A stretch of DNA of 64,000 bases from contig NC_134569.1 in assembly GCF_050947875.1 (NCBI RefSeq), positions 13,471,131 to 13,535,130 of the forward strand, in the 5' to 3' direction. The stretch comes from Dermacentor variabilis (taxonomy: Eukaryota > Arthropoda > Arachnida > Ixodida > Ixodidae). The notes beneath the pieces are model-generated. The model did no database searches, had not been told where the DNA came from, and worked only from the letters and a program-made list of their open reading frames with translations. Every line of letters begins with the position of its first letter. Position 1 is the first letter of the stretch. The position numbers and the translations under genes were made by a program. Positions 20,896-33,271 of the stretch are shown here, piece by piece.

Positions 20896-22717
20896 CTCCG
20901 TCGTTCTGGCTGGCTCTGGCAGCCCGCGAGTAGAATGAAAAAAAAAAAAAAAAACATGAAGAGGCTGAATGTGTCCTCGCGAATAAAAGTCAAAGTAGAA
21001 AAAAATAAATAAAAAGTAGTTACCTTTGCTGGTTTTACTGTCTTGACATTGATGCTTTGGCTCAGGCGAAAAAAATGTTGATATTCTTTTCTGCTACACA
21101 ACGGCGCAAGTCAACTACCACAACGCTTCGTCTCATAGGAGGTCGCTGCGTCCTTTGCCAACTTCTATGATAACGTGTCCATTTGTTTTGTCTCATTGTA
21201 TGGTCGGATGTACGACTTTAGAAAAGTCAATGCACCTTTGGTATCAAACGTTTCTAAGAATTTTAGGCCCATAAAATTTCGCAATTGAAATCCATGCGCT
21301 CCGTTGATTCTGGGGCCTCCGCGGGATGCCGCTACGATCCCGCTCGCCACCAAAACGCCCTTGAAACTTTGTGCTCGGATTGGGCTTGTTGCCTTATGTG
21401 AGTCCAGGTGCATGGGATTTGCCGCGAAATCCAGCTCGAGTACGCAATGTTCGTGCCGAAATGTCTTTTCGAGCATAAAACAGACATTTGTAGACAAAAT
21501 CCAGAATAATTTCCGGCGCCGCGGTTGTTTCGGTCGGCGGTGCTTGACAGCACGAAAAAATGTCGAAGGGGGGGGGGACTGAAGCCCCCAAAGCCCCCCC
21601 CCCCCCCGGCTACGCCCCTGCTGGGGATGATCGTATATAGAGTGCATCCGACGGTGGTCTGCTCCGGTCCGCCATCAGTTGCGCTTCGCTCCTCGAAGAG
21701 GCAGGACGTGCACGGCGACTGAGCTCCTGAACAACGCTTTGCAATGCGGCGAATGTCGTTTAAATCGTAGACCCTGGACCGCGAAGAGGTGCGACGTAAT
21801 GCTGACGCATTCCGGTCGCATTTACCGCTAAATCGCCGCAGTCTTTTTTTTTTTTTTACTAAGCTTTAATTAGTAGCATACAGTGCGAAGGGAAAGATAA
21901 ACACAGCTCTTTGGCTTGCGCCGTGTGTATACACCTCCTCAGTGACAGTGAAAGTATATAGTTAACAAGCACAGCTTGGCCCAAAAGAAATGCAACAAAA
22001 TACTCCTAAGTATCATTTTTATTCTTTCATAGCCATGTACACTGTACATTATAAAATTTTTTTTTGTACATAGACGCTGTGAGAAAACATTACACCAGAA
22101 GCAATGTGGTGTGCGAGGGACTACCAACGAGGTGCACCGCTTTTCTTCATGAAATGTATTCTCGATGGATGCCGCTTGGTCCCGCTTTAATCAGTCACCT
22201 GACAAGCACTGCGTGCATTTCTTCAGAGGAACAGTCTGAGATATAAACACGTGTGTTGTGCTTCAAGTGTGAGAAAGTTAAAATTATTTATTGCTTATAT
22301 AGCATATATTGCATATATTATTTATTGCATATATTCGCTATCAAATTATGTTTGACACAGCTTCAATGGAGGCGGACTGGCGCAGCCAGTTGTCTGATCA
22401 AAGAAAATGAGTGAAGGTCGCAGGCGTAATGTTTTCGAGCAGCAGATGCGACACTGCAGAACACGGGCGATGTATGCAGCGCCATCTAGACATTTTAAGA
22501 CGCCATAACGACACCCATCGCGGTGACTAATATTCGCCTACACTAACCTGTAGCATGTGGGCATTTCTAAGGCGTTTCTTAACCGCGGAATTTAATCTTT
22601 AGTGTGAAAGCCGACATGGTCGGCAAAAGAACTCTCGACTGCCCTCGCATCCCAGACATTACCCGCTCATTGTTTCAGCAAGCGATGACTTTTATTCTAT
22701 ATACACCAGCCTTAGAT
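20896..22717. other. Unassigned DNA; homopolymer-flanked repeat
   Basis: On the minus strand, 21647-21165 is an open frame of 160 codons that begins beside two C/G homopolymer runs (about 21570-21580 and 21595-21608). I do not recognise the translation, and it looks like repeated DNA rather than a gene. The rest is A+T-rich with simple A and T runs. Confidence 0.45.
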
Positions 22718-22856
22718 GACCCGCGCCGTGGTTGCTTAGTGGCAGTGGTGTTGGGCTGCTAAGCACGAGGTCGCGGCATCGAATCCCGGCGACGGCGGCC
22801 GCATTTCGATGGGGAGCGAGATGCGAAAACACCCGCGTACTTAGATTTACGATATA
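22718..22856 (+). mobile_element. tRNA-derived SINE, 3'-truncated copy
   Basis: Same family as 18798-19036 but on the plus strand. It has the A box at GTGGTTGCTTAGTGG, the B box at GCATCGAATCCC (22776-22787), and body ATGCGAAAACACCCGCGTAC. The similarity ends at ACTTAGATTTA, before the tail. Confidence 0.85.
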
Positions 22857-22929
22857 GGCATACGCAGATGTCATTGCTGGTCGAGATGTTGAGCGACATA
22901 TTCCTTGAGCTTCATCGACAACTTCAATT

Positions 22930-23480
22930 CAGAGAGGCAAAAGGGAAGGAAAGACAGGGAGGTTAGCCAGTGTAAATACCGGCTGGCTACCCGGTACTGG
23001 GGAAAGGAGAAAGGGAATAAAAGGAGAAGGAAGAGAGAAAAAAGAACAAGAAAAATGCAAACAGTAACGCGATGTTACACGCAACAATAGTCAAAGGCGG
23101 TCGCACAATTAACTTGTCCTTAAGAACTTGAGCAAAGCCCTTAAGGCCTTGAGAGCCGAAACCCGTCTGGACCAGTGTCCTAGAACTTTCTGTTCTGTGA
23201 AGGGGCGATTGTCCAGTTTTTCGAGCGCGGTCACGAGCACTTTCCTTGGCACATTATAACGCGGAAAGTCACAGAGGAGGTGCGCGATCGTCTCTTCGCA
23301 GCCGCAGGTGTCGCAAGCAGGGCTGTCGGCCATTCCAATGCGGAAGGAATATGAGTTCGTGAATGCCACGCCGAGCCATAGGCGGCACAGAAGTGTTGCT
23401 TCCGCTCGTGGCAACCCTGGTGGAAGACGGAGTTGCAAACTTGGATCCAATCTGTGAAGACGTGTGTTTGTGAATTCACT
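22930..23480 (-). pseudogene. LINE ORF2 C-terminus and 3' UTR (I-type)
   Basis: The minus frame 23450-23109 encodes ETLLCRLWLG-like sequence (here ATLLCRLWLGVAFTNSYSF), a zinc-knuckle-like CDTCGCEETIAHLLCDFPRY, and ends LRALLKFLRTS. This C terminus follows the RNase H domain in I-type LINEs. The 3' UTR contains a GGTTAGCCAGTG-GCCGGCTGGCTACC hairpin-like block shared with 39226-39330. A frameshift near 23450 separates the upstream part. Confidence 0.75.
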
Positions 23481-25000
23481 GGTGTTCCACAGAGTTAGCG
23501 AAAGCTCGCGTGCGTGGGAGCGAAGACTTGTGGCTGCATCTGTTCTTGACAGCGGTATGGGTATAATCTGGGCACAACTTCAATTCAGGCTTGGTAAATA
23601 TCAAGGCGGGAATTGCAAGTGAGATCTCGACGCTTTTATTTAAACGGGCTACGTCACTCCTCAGCCGTAAACGCCACCTGTTATTTATCTTTATCTATAT
23701 GGGCTTCGCCGATGCGCGACAGTTTCACGATACCAAATTGCCCTTGCAGTTAAACACTGTTGGTGCATCCTCCTGCTGCTCCTTTCAAGTTGCCACGACT
23801 CACTGCGCAAACCGCGCGGAGAGTCTTTGATTTGACGCACATTGCGTAACGAATTGTTCCTTCCGATCTGAAAATAGTTGCGCAACTCAGTCGCAGACCT
23901 GCGCAGCCCTTGTGAATGTGTGCGCAACTGACATTATCTTATCGAAAGTATGTCTTATATCGCACTCACGAGTAAGCGTAATGCCGCAGTGTGAAAAAAA
24001 AAGAAAGGAAGAAAAAAATTAACATTTCGCCTTACGTGCTTTCTTCCGACGGAGGCATCGAACACATGCAGAGGTACGGCGTCGGAGAAAGAGGGCGTTC
24101 AGGTTTTGTACCTTGAAGTGCTGGAGATATGTACACGTGCCTGGAATTCTGCATCTAAAGTGGCAGGGCTACGTCATCAGTGCAGTCGCTTTGCAAAGGT
24201 CACCCGCATTTACACGGACTGCGTGCGTGCATGCACAGCGCACGTTCATGCAGGGTGCCCAATATAGAGCACACATAACACTTGGCCTGCAGCATGGGAT
24301 TTGTGCTGGCTGCTTTAGCATGAAAGTTGGCGAAACGCAGAGATGGCTCTCAAACAACTTGCGCAGTCAAGTCTTGGTGGCACGTGCTTCACTGCCCGCG
24401 GCCGCCCATATGACGAAGCTGAGGGCAGTTGACACAGGGAGACCATTGGCCAGCAGTGCGCATGAGATTTCAATCGGTACTGCACAGAATTGGTATTGCA
24501 CAGAACTGTCCGGAACAGAACTGCACAGAATCCAATGCACAGAACTGTCCGCTGACACGGATGATGGAAGGACCCATCAGTTGCACGCAGGACATGCCTG
24601 GCGACTGACGTCCTTGCGATAGGGATCCACTATCTTCGAACCACGGTGTCTCAAAGCGAAGGCTTTTATCAGTGTTTGCCAGCATCTTGCGCATGCTCTC
24701 TGGAAGTGCACCTTGCGAGATTCTTTCGTATTGTCTCGTGTGCGCCGACACGTGGTCGATTCACTAAGCGCCCGATTCAATCAGCATTGAATGTTGGTCG
24801 TTACAGCGCTGAGCTCGTGCATGCCACGTCACGAGCGAAGTCGCTTCAGGCAAAGCGCCGCCCTCTTGCGAAGTCGCCGCTGGCAAACGCCTGAGTAAAG
24901 TTTGGCTGGCGTGCCTGAGACATCGTGCTTAAAGAAAAAATGAAGGAGACCGAGAGAGACAGTCCATATGATCATAAAAACCTCGCGCAGGCAGCACCGT
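23481..25000. other. Unassigned DNA downstream of the host gene
   Basis: A 169-codon plus frame (24113-24622) has no recognised similarity. Its end overlaps a short degenerate tandem repeat of GCACAGAACTGTCCG-like units (24478-24553), so it is probably fortuitous. Confidence 0.45.
24478..24553. repeat. Degenerate tandem repeat of about 15 bp
   Basis: Units around GCACAGAA(C/T)TG occur about four to five times, two of them followed by TCCG. Confidence 0.6.
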
Positions 25001-25026
25001 GTGACGAATGTGAAGTAAAGCGACCA

Positions 25027-25032
25027 TTTATT
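25027..25032 (-). terminator. Candidate polyadenylation signal of the host gene
   Basis: The minus strand reads AATAAA about 275 bp after the stop codon of the terminal exon. It is the first such hexamer I noted after the stop. Confidence 0.45.
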
Positions 25033-25307
25033 TTTTCAGGGCGTCCGTGAGGTGAAGGTGCGATCACGACAGCTCTCTGATTAAAAGGAGCCACGCTCTG
25101 TACTGCAGAAATTTTCTACGATTGTGCGGGTCATTATATCGTGTCACACGGGCTAGCTTCATCTGCTACTGCGAGGCGCTCGAAAGCCGATTGTGACAAG
25201 GCCGTTTAACCTCGCATAGCTGCAAGAGCGCAAATATGACGAGTCACCGTAACACCCGGCAGTTGGCGTCACGAATTCACACGCTCACAATCCGTTGCCG
25301 ACCGCCA

Positions 25308-25563
25308 TCAGCCCTGAAAGGCGGCCATCATGACGAGGAGTCCGAAGACGAAGTAGAAGACGAAGTAGACGCCCTTGCGCGGCAGGCAACGCGACGTGAG
25401 CACGTCAGAGGTCCAGTTGAGGTGCGTGGATCCCCTGGGCTCGCCTTGCATGTCCACCACCACGTACTCGTCGGAGAGAAAGTCCAGAGGCACCGAGCAG
25501 TTGGTCGTGTTCACGCACGAGTGCGTATCCGGACTGTAGCTCCTGGACACGTCGTACGCCATC
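25308..25563 (-). CDS. DUF4792/DUF4793-like membrane protein, terminal exon
   Basis: The intron before it ends in TGTCTCTTGCAG (25564-25575), a good acceptor. The exon begins with a single G that completes the AG left by the exon at 27694-28020, giving Arg. It then reads MAYDVSRSYSPDTHSC and ends with a stop at 25308. Asn-X-Ser/Thr sites (NTT, NCS, NWT) and several cysteines suggest an extracytoplasmic region. The last about 20 residues (GVYFVFYFVFGLLVMMAAF) are a transmembrane segment ending two residues before the stop. No RING finger follows, unlike the plant APD ubiquitin ligases that share the preceding domains. Confidence 0.75.
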
Positions 25564-26059
25564 CTGCAAGAGACATGCACGCATGCACATTTGTACGCGG
25601 AATGCGCGAGGCGTTTCGTGCACTATCAACAAATGTCAAGAAATACGGGGCTCGGGAGAGAACGATAATTTCTGTTGGTCAATATTGCACGATAATCGCC
25701 AACAAGCTCTGTAATTGACTAAAATTCACCAACTGGCTTTTTATTTATAACATTTTCGGAACTGAAGATGGTCAGCGACTAAAAAAATAGTGCTTTACGT
25801 GCAACGCCAAGTCATGTCATCTAAAATCTCAAGGCCGATGTCTTGGAACTAATACGTGTCTTGGGATTCCTACCGAAAATATATACGCATTCAACGTTGA
25901 CCAGCTTGAATTTCCGCTGTTGCGATATGAGCCCTGAAGTAATTACCTATTCAAAATGTTTATAAGCGGACTTTAATTAAAGAAGTGCTTTGTCAACTCT
26001 ATCACATATGCGTATTGATTTGGGCTGACTATTGTTGCAAGGTTTTTGATATCCGTCAC

Positions 26060-26063
<4 letters not shown>

Positions 26064-26118
<55 letters not shown>

Positions 26119-26147
26119 TGCGTGTGTGCGATCGTGTGCGCGCGCGC
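26064..26147. repeat. GT/GTGC microsatellite
   Basis: About 19 GT units, then GTGC units, then mixed GTGCGC. Open frames across it are artefacts. Confidence 0.95.
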
Positions 26148-26973
26148 TTAAACAATCAGCACGTACCTATATTTGAGAACTCGGAAGCCTGCTTCTCTGC
26201 GGTGCAATTTTTGCTACGCGAAAGTCGCATGGCTCCTGCTTCACCCGAACTTAAGGTGCATCACAAGCCAGGGCGCAGAAGGTGCGTACCCCTCATGAAG
26301 ATAATTTTAGAGGGTCTATTCATTGTCTTCGAACGTTTGTGTTTTTAGAGCCACGAAAGACAGAGGAGACAAGACAGACGCTCGTCCTATCTCCTTTCTG
26401 TAAGTTTTTCTGCGCCACTAAAAGCATGAACGTCAATCAAGAACATCAACTAGCCAAACAGGAATCACTTCTAAAGTCTTCTCGCAGACAACCTTTCCTT
26501 TTTGCAAACTTGTATATATTGTTATATAATGTGTTTATGTCAAAAAAAGTCTGACTATTTTTGCTGGTCTACTATAATCTATAACAGACATTAGCCAACA
26601 AGATGTGTAATGTCTGGAGCACACAGCCTTCCTGTACAGACAATCAGTTGGCTGCACAGAAAAACATCTGTAGACTTTCGATAGAATGTTAAACATTTCT
26701 TTTTGCGAGGCGATTTCCAGTTCGGCGTGTCACATGGCGATTTCTCGCAGGCCGCATGACTATGAGAGCCAGTTGCGTGGGGCCCGCAGTCGCGCGCAGT
26801 GTGTGCACCGGCAGGCTCGTTCTCCAGGCCGTCCTCCTGCCTGTGCGACGAGTGAGGCCACGATGAAGGAAAATAACCACTGCTATAGTGCGATGCCAAT
26901 TCCCATTGACGGGTGGCGTTGTAGCAGAAAATAGGCCGTTGCCGAGCTATCTTCTTCGCATCATCATGTGCTT

Positions 26974-27158
26974 TGACACAATGAAACACTGAGCTGCGAC
27001 GCAATACTTTCGACACGGGCGTAAAGAACTAAGACATTGTACAGACACACATGAATCGCAGAACGTCCACAACGTCGCTTCCTGTGTGTCTATAATGTCT
27101 TAGTTCTCTACGTCCGTGTCGAAAGCATTGCTTCGCAGCGCAGTGTTCGATCATGTCA
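26974..27158. repeat. Long near-palindromic hairpin, about 77-bp arms
   Basis: The left arm (ending AGACATTGTACAGACACACA) and right arm (TGTGTGTCTATAATGTCT onward) pair with few mismatches out to about 26974 and 27158, around a loop of about 29 bases. No target duplication was identified. Confidence 0.8.
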
Positions 27159-27693
27159 GAAAACCAACGCATTAATGGCATTATATGCTCCTTGTTCGCT
27201 GAGACTAGTTCCTCGAAGCGGATATTATCGTGCTGTGTTCGCGTGTACTTTCTTCATATTATTGTACCTTTTCTTTTTGTGTCTTTCTTCTGTTGGCCGG
27301 GGGAAGTAGGCGGTGTCATCGGTGCACTGTGCGGGTCTACTTTCGCGCTAAACCGCATGGCTATGCCACCTCGACGATCGAGGCTGACAGGATGCTGCAC
27401 TTGCACGCGACATGAGAGGGAGAAAAAATATTATTTAAGGAAAGGGAAAGAAGTAGGCTTGAGCTGGTGCGGCTGCTACTCTGTACTGTGGTAGAGGGGG
27501 CGGATGAACAAGGAAGGAAGGAGATGCGTATATGTATACTACACAGCGCCATATGCTGAAGTCGCTCGTCCAGCGCCGTGCCATGCAAGAAGCCCAACAA
27601 CGCTTTCGCAGCCTGCCTCGCAGCTGCGGTGCGTTGCACTTAATGTGCTGTACGAGGCCACGGCACTATGCACGGAGACGAGTCAGTGCCCAC

Positions 27694-28020
27694 CTGTCGA
27701 GGTAGAAGTCGGCGACGATCGTGTTGGACGCGACGTACAGCGGCGGGTTGCTGGCGAAGAACACGTAGTAGAAGTCGGACGCCGGCACGGCGTAGCTGAT
27801 GTTGTGCCGGTGGTCGCGGCGGTCGTTGGCCGTGCCGCAGCTGTACGTCCAGCGCAGGGGCACGTGGAAGAGCGCGTTGTTGCAGACGCTGATGCCCAGC
27901 GTCTCGTTGAGCATCAGGCCCTCGCTGCTCGAGATGGTGGACGACTGGTCGTCCGACTCCGGCGACGACTCGCCGGGCTCGTCCGAGTCCGTCTTCTCGT
28001 CCGACTCGTCCAGGCCGCGC
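27694..28020 (-). CDS. DUF4792/DUF4793-like membrane protein, middle exon
   Basis: The acceptor is GGCGGCGCTGCAG (intron ends at 28021) and the donor is GACAG/GTGGGC at 27694/27693. The exon is 327 bp (1 + 108 codons + 2), which fits the 2-base remainder of the first exon and the 1-base start of the last. It opens with an acidic, Ser/Asp/Glu-rich stretch (LDESDEKTDSDEPGESSPES), then the folded part with FHVPLRWTYSCGTANDRRD and SDFYYVFFASNPPL. The second part resembles the middle domain of APD1-4-type proteins (DUF4793), as I recall it. Third-position G/C bias is strong, unlike the surrounding repeats and typical of a conserved coding exon. Confidence 0.75.
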
Positions 28021-28284
28021 CTGCAGCGCCGCCGAGCAAGGAAGGAGTCGTCAAGTTGCCGCGACAGTTTCTCATGACGTCACGGGACGTCGTGACAGTT
28101 GGAGAGCGCCTGCTCGGCTAATAGTTCATCGATAAACATTTATTTCCAAAAGAACCAGAGGCTGAAACCTAGGGAATTTTATATATCTTTTTCTCAACAA
28201 AGGCGACGTCGCGCTAAATTAGCGGCGCTGTGGTCTGGTCGTGAAAAATGGCGCCGCATTTGGCACCGCGTCACGCTCTTCGTG

Positions 28285-28922
28285 CCATAGAGTTTCCTAC
28301 AAGAATTACTAGAGGGAACTCTGGCGCTAGTGTCTACGGGAGCTGCAATGGGAGCGGTTTTCCCAGCATGGGAATTATGGGAAGTACATGGATTTGCCTA
28401 AACTTCGTCCTTTTGGCTTCAAACGGCATTGTGACTTTGTTAACTCGTCATCTTCAACAGTATATTGCGGAATAAATAAGTAAATAAACATCATTAAAAT
28501 TACCCGACAGCAGGATTCGAACACAGGGACTCTAGCACAGAAGCCTGATATTGAAACCATTAAGCCACGGACGCACGTATCGACAAGGAAATGAAACGCC
28601 CTTATGAATTTATCGCGGGCATGCCAGTGCCTTGACACGCTTGGCGCGTTTCGATTTGGCCACCTGGACAAACTCAATCGTTGCAATTAATAGAAATTGT
28701 ACGCGTTCCCGGCGTCTTCTGCACTTCGAAGAATATAGTTTGCGCCGAAATATACGACAATAATATTTATATAGCGTAATATACAAAGCCACAAGAACGT
28801 CTGAATCCACAAGCACGAAGATCAGACAAATCCATGTACTTCCCATCATTCCCATGGTAGGACAACGACTGCAGCGCCAGAGTTCCCTCTAGTAATTTTG
28901 TAGGAAACTCTATGCTTCGTGC
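28285..28922. mobile_element. Foldback element with about 50-bp terminal inverted repeats
   Basis: The left end (CATAGAGTTTCCTACAAGAA, TTACTAGAGGGAACTCTGGC) recurs inverted at 28865-28915. A second inverted pair inside (AAATCCATGTACTTCCCAT, near 28375-28400 and 28825-28850) extends the arms beyond 100 bp. The centre contains a tRNA-like SINE head. No transposase is encoded. Confidence 0.75.
28500..28577 (-). mobile_element. tRNA-derived SINE head inside the foldback element
   Basis: The minus strand carries an A box (TGGCTTAATGGTTT) and B box (GTGTTCGAATCCT) with tRNA-like spacing, followed by a TTTATTTACTTATTTATT-type tail toward 28460. It belongs to a different family from the SINE at 18798. 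Stem pairing is imperfect, so it is not a functional tRNA gene. Confidence 0.65.
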
Positions 28923-28981
28923 TACAGCACTCAAGCGTGCCCGATTATTCACTTTTACTCTCTCTCATGTTTGGCGATGCG

Positions 28982-28983
<2 letters not shown>

Positions 28984-29046
<63 letters not shown>
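28984..29046. repeat. ATT microsatellite
   Basis: About 21 uninterrupted ATT units. Confidence 0.97.
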
Positions 29047-30403
29047 TCTTTTTCCCTGCTGCAATGGTTTTTTTCGTGGCCGAGGGAATGGCATAGGCTT
29101 TTTTCTTCTTTCTTCCCCCAGAACTAAGCTTGACTGATATAGGATTTCCAGCAGATGCACCGATTAATGCACTACCGCCCTTTGCGCCGTATCGCTTACA
29201 CAGACATATTGACTTGCCCACATGCCGGTGTCAAGTTAGCAAAGAGGCACCTTGCGCAATTTCACTTTAAACGTTCAATCTGTACGGTTAATATCCTCGC
29301 TTGCGCGTAGAGACCGTGTGTATACACTGTCGCCTCCTATACATTATGTGAGTTACGCAATGTCAAATATACAAGGGCCTCCATGCATGATCATGTGTGG
29401 GGCTCCCGGATCTAAATATTGTCTCTTTAAAATCGTGTCGTTGCCTGATCGGAAAATCCTATATAGCGCGCATCATCATTCGCCACTGTTGTCGACAAGG
29501 GGCCCACGTTTCCGTACGAGTGAGGAGGAAATCCCCGTCATAGTTTCGCTTTCACAAATCACTTTTGCGAAACGTCGGTACCGTAGACTCGAGCACAATT
29601 TTGTTTGCCCATAGAGTTAGGCGCACGGTAAGGAACCCCAGGTGGTCACAATTATTTCGGAAGCCTACACTACGGCGTCTCTGATAAACCCAGCGTTGAT
29701 TTAGGACAATCTGCCATTAATCAAGGACGCCTCTCTCCATATTTTTCTCGTTTTTTTTTTTCTGTCGCTATTGCTTGTATACAATCGTTTTGTAGCGACC
29801 GGCAAGCGGTCACCGCTATCGAATGCGTTTAAATATTCGATCACATGTCGTGCAGTCTAATTCACTTGAAAGTCCGAAGGTTTTCCCAACACGTAAGAGA
29901 TACTCGAGTGCAATTTCAGCAGCGTGCGCGATGTGCAGACAAAACGACAATCGAGCAGCGCGAACGATGCCAACTCGAACGAGAAAGCGTATAATTAAAC
30001 GCTCTTCTACTTCGCCCTGCTTTCCTGGAAGGCGCAGCTCCGCTGGATGGAAAATAACGCGATATTTTCCTCCTCCTGCTGGTCTGCTCTCGCTCGAGCC
30101 GAAGAAGATTCGGGCAGGAAGAACGCTGTACACCGCGGCAAGGGCATCAACGCGAAATGTTCCCCATCACACTTTTACCGGCACCGTTTGGTTGTACATG
30201 GGCTGAATCCTTTCATTGCTGACATTGTTTTTGTAGGAGCTTCCCCTCCTGGACAATGCCAAGGGATGTTTCCTCAGCCGTCGAGGTATCTCTATTTGTG
30301 TCAAGGTGACTTCTTGCAAAATTCTTGGATACATTACGTTATTTTACTTTTCTTTTTATTTTCCCCGAAATGTACGGTTTGCTTCGTCGACAGAACTAAA
30401 TGG

Positions 30404-30507
30404 TGTGTGAAATAATAAGCGCAAACTTTAGATGGCACAGTGAGACAGACAAAGGGCCGGCGTCTGTCCCACTGTCTCGTCTAAAATTTGCGCTTATTAT
30501 TCCACAC
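30404..30507. repeat. Hairpin with 46-bp arms and 11-base loop
   Basis: The left arm (GTGTGAAATAATAAGCGC...) and right arm (...GCGCTTATTATTCCACAC) pair with a few mismatches around the loop AAAGGGCCGGC. The inner stem reads GACAGAC/GTCTGTC. Similar in form to the mobile hairpin at 43022-43189. Confidence 0.8.
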
Positions 30508-33271
30508 GAAAATGAGCCAACTATCCCAGAAACATATGCTATTAAAGATCTAAATGTATTTTTTTATTTTGGAAGCTTGGCCTATCCTTATATTACAGCG
30601 AAGCTGTATATTCTTTAATTCAATTGAATTCTCTTTGTTTACCAGAAAATATGCTGGCTGGACTCCTGGGCTAAAAGCTGCAAGAAAACAGCTTGATGGG
30701 GCACAGGAGACCATACGTACATGGCGAGATATCTGACAGGTAGACTGATAACAGATGTTTGAGAGCATCATACACGAAAGTTATTTACAGAGATAGTAGA
30801 ATATCATGATAAATTAATTAAGAACGTGCACTCTTACTTGTAGAACCGAAAAAGAGAAACAATGCCATTTGTGTTGCAATGGAAAACAAACATAAATTCA
30901 AGAAACTAACAAAGCACGATGCTACCATAATACGTAACAGTAATTTTACTAACAAAGAAATGGTAACACCACTAATACAAGAACGAAGCGCGAAAAGAAA
31001 GGAACCAGAAAGCTCGCCTTCGCGCATAGGGTTCGCTGCAAGCATTTCCCAGTAAATATGACGGTGGTTGCACATAAGCTGCCGGGAAGTCTGTAGCGTA
31101 CGAAGCGGTGAGCGGCTGTTCGCAAGTCACGAGTCTGCCCTCGCTGTAGAACTTCTCTCGTGGCGTCTACACGAACCCGACAGAAACGGCTCGAGTCAGC
31201 TTGTCGAGCTGAACTATGCCTGTCGAGTTCGTGTAAACGCTAGCCAGTCGGGCTCAATGAGCGTCGAGTGCGGCTCACTCAGCCCGACTGCATCAGGTTG
31301 GTTGACCCAGCCCGACCCGCTTGCAGGGTGCTCGTGAACGCGGACGGGTCCGGACCGCCAGCGCCGAGACTTGCGCGGCACCGCTGTGACGCCCTCGATT
31401 TCTATTGCGACGTCACAGCGTATCCAGCGGGAATAACATCGGGACAAGCAGAGTGCAGCGCATCCTCGTCGTAGCGACAAGACCCACGAGACAGAGCTGT
31501 CGCAGACGGCAGCGGGGACCGGAGGCACAGTTCGAACGCACTGGTCTCTCGGCTCGACGACGCAGGCCGTCGTTGTCCACAATCGTCACAGGGTGAGTTC
31601 ACGTAAGCGCGGTGACGCGCCGAGCTCGGTCCGCCCTATTTACGACTAGACCCGCTCGCATTGGGTTCGTGTAAGCGTAGCCTCTGACAGGTCGCTGCAA
31701 CTATTGGCGAATTGTGCTGTTCGCTATGGAGCAGCTACTTGGATTCCCGGGCGAGCGCTCGAATCGCTCTCGCATTTTGCAAAGTCATATCTGTTAGGAG
31801 ACGACAAAGTGATATGCGCCAGATTATAGTGGAAGCCGTCACCTCACCTGTCCGCCGCGGCGTCGGTTTACGTGTTCTGAAAATTCAGGCTGATTCCGTG
31901 CTTCAAGGGTTCTTTCCATCAACCTTGTTTCGTTTTTCTCTCAGGGGATAGATAATGCTCTTTATTCCTTTATCCATCAATCCGTGAAACTGCCGCGGCA
32001 CTCAGTGTCTTGTAGCAGAGTCACTTATAGAGCTTCTAGCGGTTTTTTCAGCGCTCCCTGCTGATCGCCCAGGTTGATATCGCATACTCTCCCTGTCTCA
32101 GTGCTACGTCAGTCACTCCTGTCGTATTCACCCACAAACTGACGCTTGTCCGAGGCCTTGCTCGCTGGCACTGCGCATCGTGTTCGGCGGAGCGGAAATT
32201 TGCTCATGTACAAAAATCTCGACTACGCACTACTCAGGCCTGCGAGAGAAGGCCATGTATACCTTGTTGTTAACTTCACTTTGGGCACACAAATAAACAA
32301 ACAAAAAATTCGAGAGTTCTTTTCAGCCCCAGCCAATGCTGCTACCCCTTAAAGGGCACTGACATGACAATTTGAACTTGTCATTTTCTTGCGTTAAATG
32401 ACTGTCTGCATTTCTTAATTTTAGAAGAAGAGTACGCGCGAAACACTTTTGTGTACATTTGTCTTTTATGAGCGACGATGTCGTACCTAGCCTTATTGTC
32501 ACATAACGTCAGCAAAATGTGTTTTGTCATGGCGTCGCGATAATGTCGATGCCAATATAGGTCTGGCTTTTGAGATCTACTTTAGCGTCACATTAACGTA
32601 TCTTATTACTGTCTCTCAACGTACATACTTTCTAAGTGGCATCCCTTTACGTACGAGAAGCGTGCGTTTCACTTTCTGCACCTTTGAGAATGTGCCAGTA
32701 AACCTGAGAGGAAGGGCCACAGAAAGAGCGACAGAACGGGAAATGTCCTTCAACGACGCGCTCATCATTTTCCCTTCTCCATGTGGTTCTCCGACTCAAG
32801 TTTCTTTACTACCAAAGAAGTTTAGACGCCAGATTGTGCTGAACATCTTCATTGTTCAGGATGCCCGTAAAGGCTGCCGTACATGACTTGAGAGCATATA
32901 CCTGCCACCCTATGAATTTCAAGATTTGCTGAATCTCGCAGATCAACGCACCAAAAGGAGGAGTGCGAAGTTCTTGGTTTTATCTGATAAAGTTTTCTAC
33001 AAACACACGCCTTTTGAGAGACACTTATGCACTTCAATACCGATTATTTGCATTTAGGCGCAGCGAACCAGCAACATGAAACTTGTAGAGACTGACAAAC
33101 GACACCTTGGCTTTTAGATAAGGGTGAACGAATGTGCTGCCGCCGATTTCGCTTGCTTCAGGAACTCCGTCTGTGCAAGCTTGCCTGAAGCAAATAGCCC
33201 CTGGCCTACGTCCTCTCGCCATCAGAAGAATTCGAAGGGACGATGATGCTCCTTCGCAGCCAGAACTTATA

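Larger units (their letters stand above)
25564..27693 (-). other. Intron 2 of the host gene
   Basis: A GT (GTGGGC at 27693-27688) to AG (ending 25564) intron of 2.1 kb. It holds a GT-rich microsatellite (26064-26147) and a long hairpin (26974-27158); otherwise nothing coding is seen. Confidence 0.7.

Noticed and set aside
21165..21647. 160-codon minus-strand frame as a gene
   Set aside because: Starts in homopolymer runs, with no recognised domain and no splice or regulatory context.
28500..28577. Functional tRNA gene
   Set aside because: A and B boxes are present but stems pair poorly and a SINE-type tail follows.
28912..29160. Poly-Ile, poly-Leu and poly-Asn frames
   Set aside because: Produced by the ATT microsatellite.
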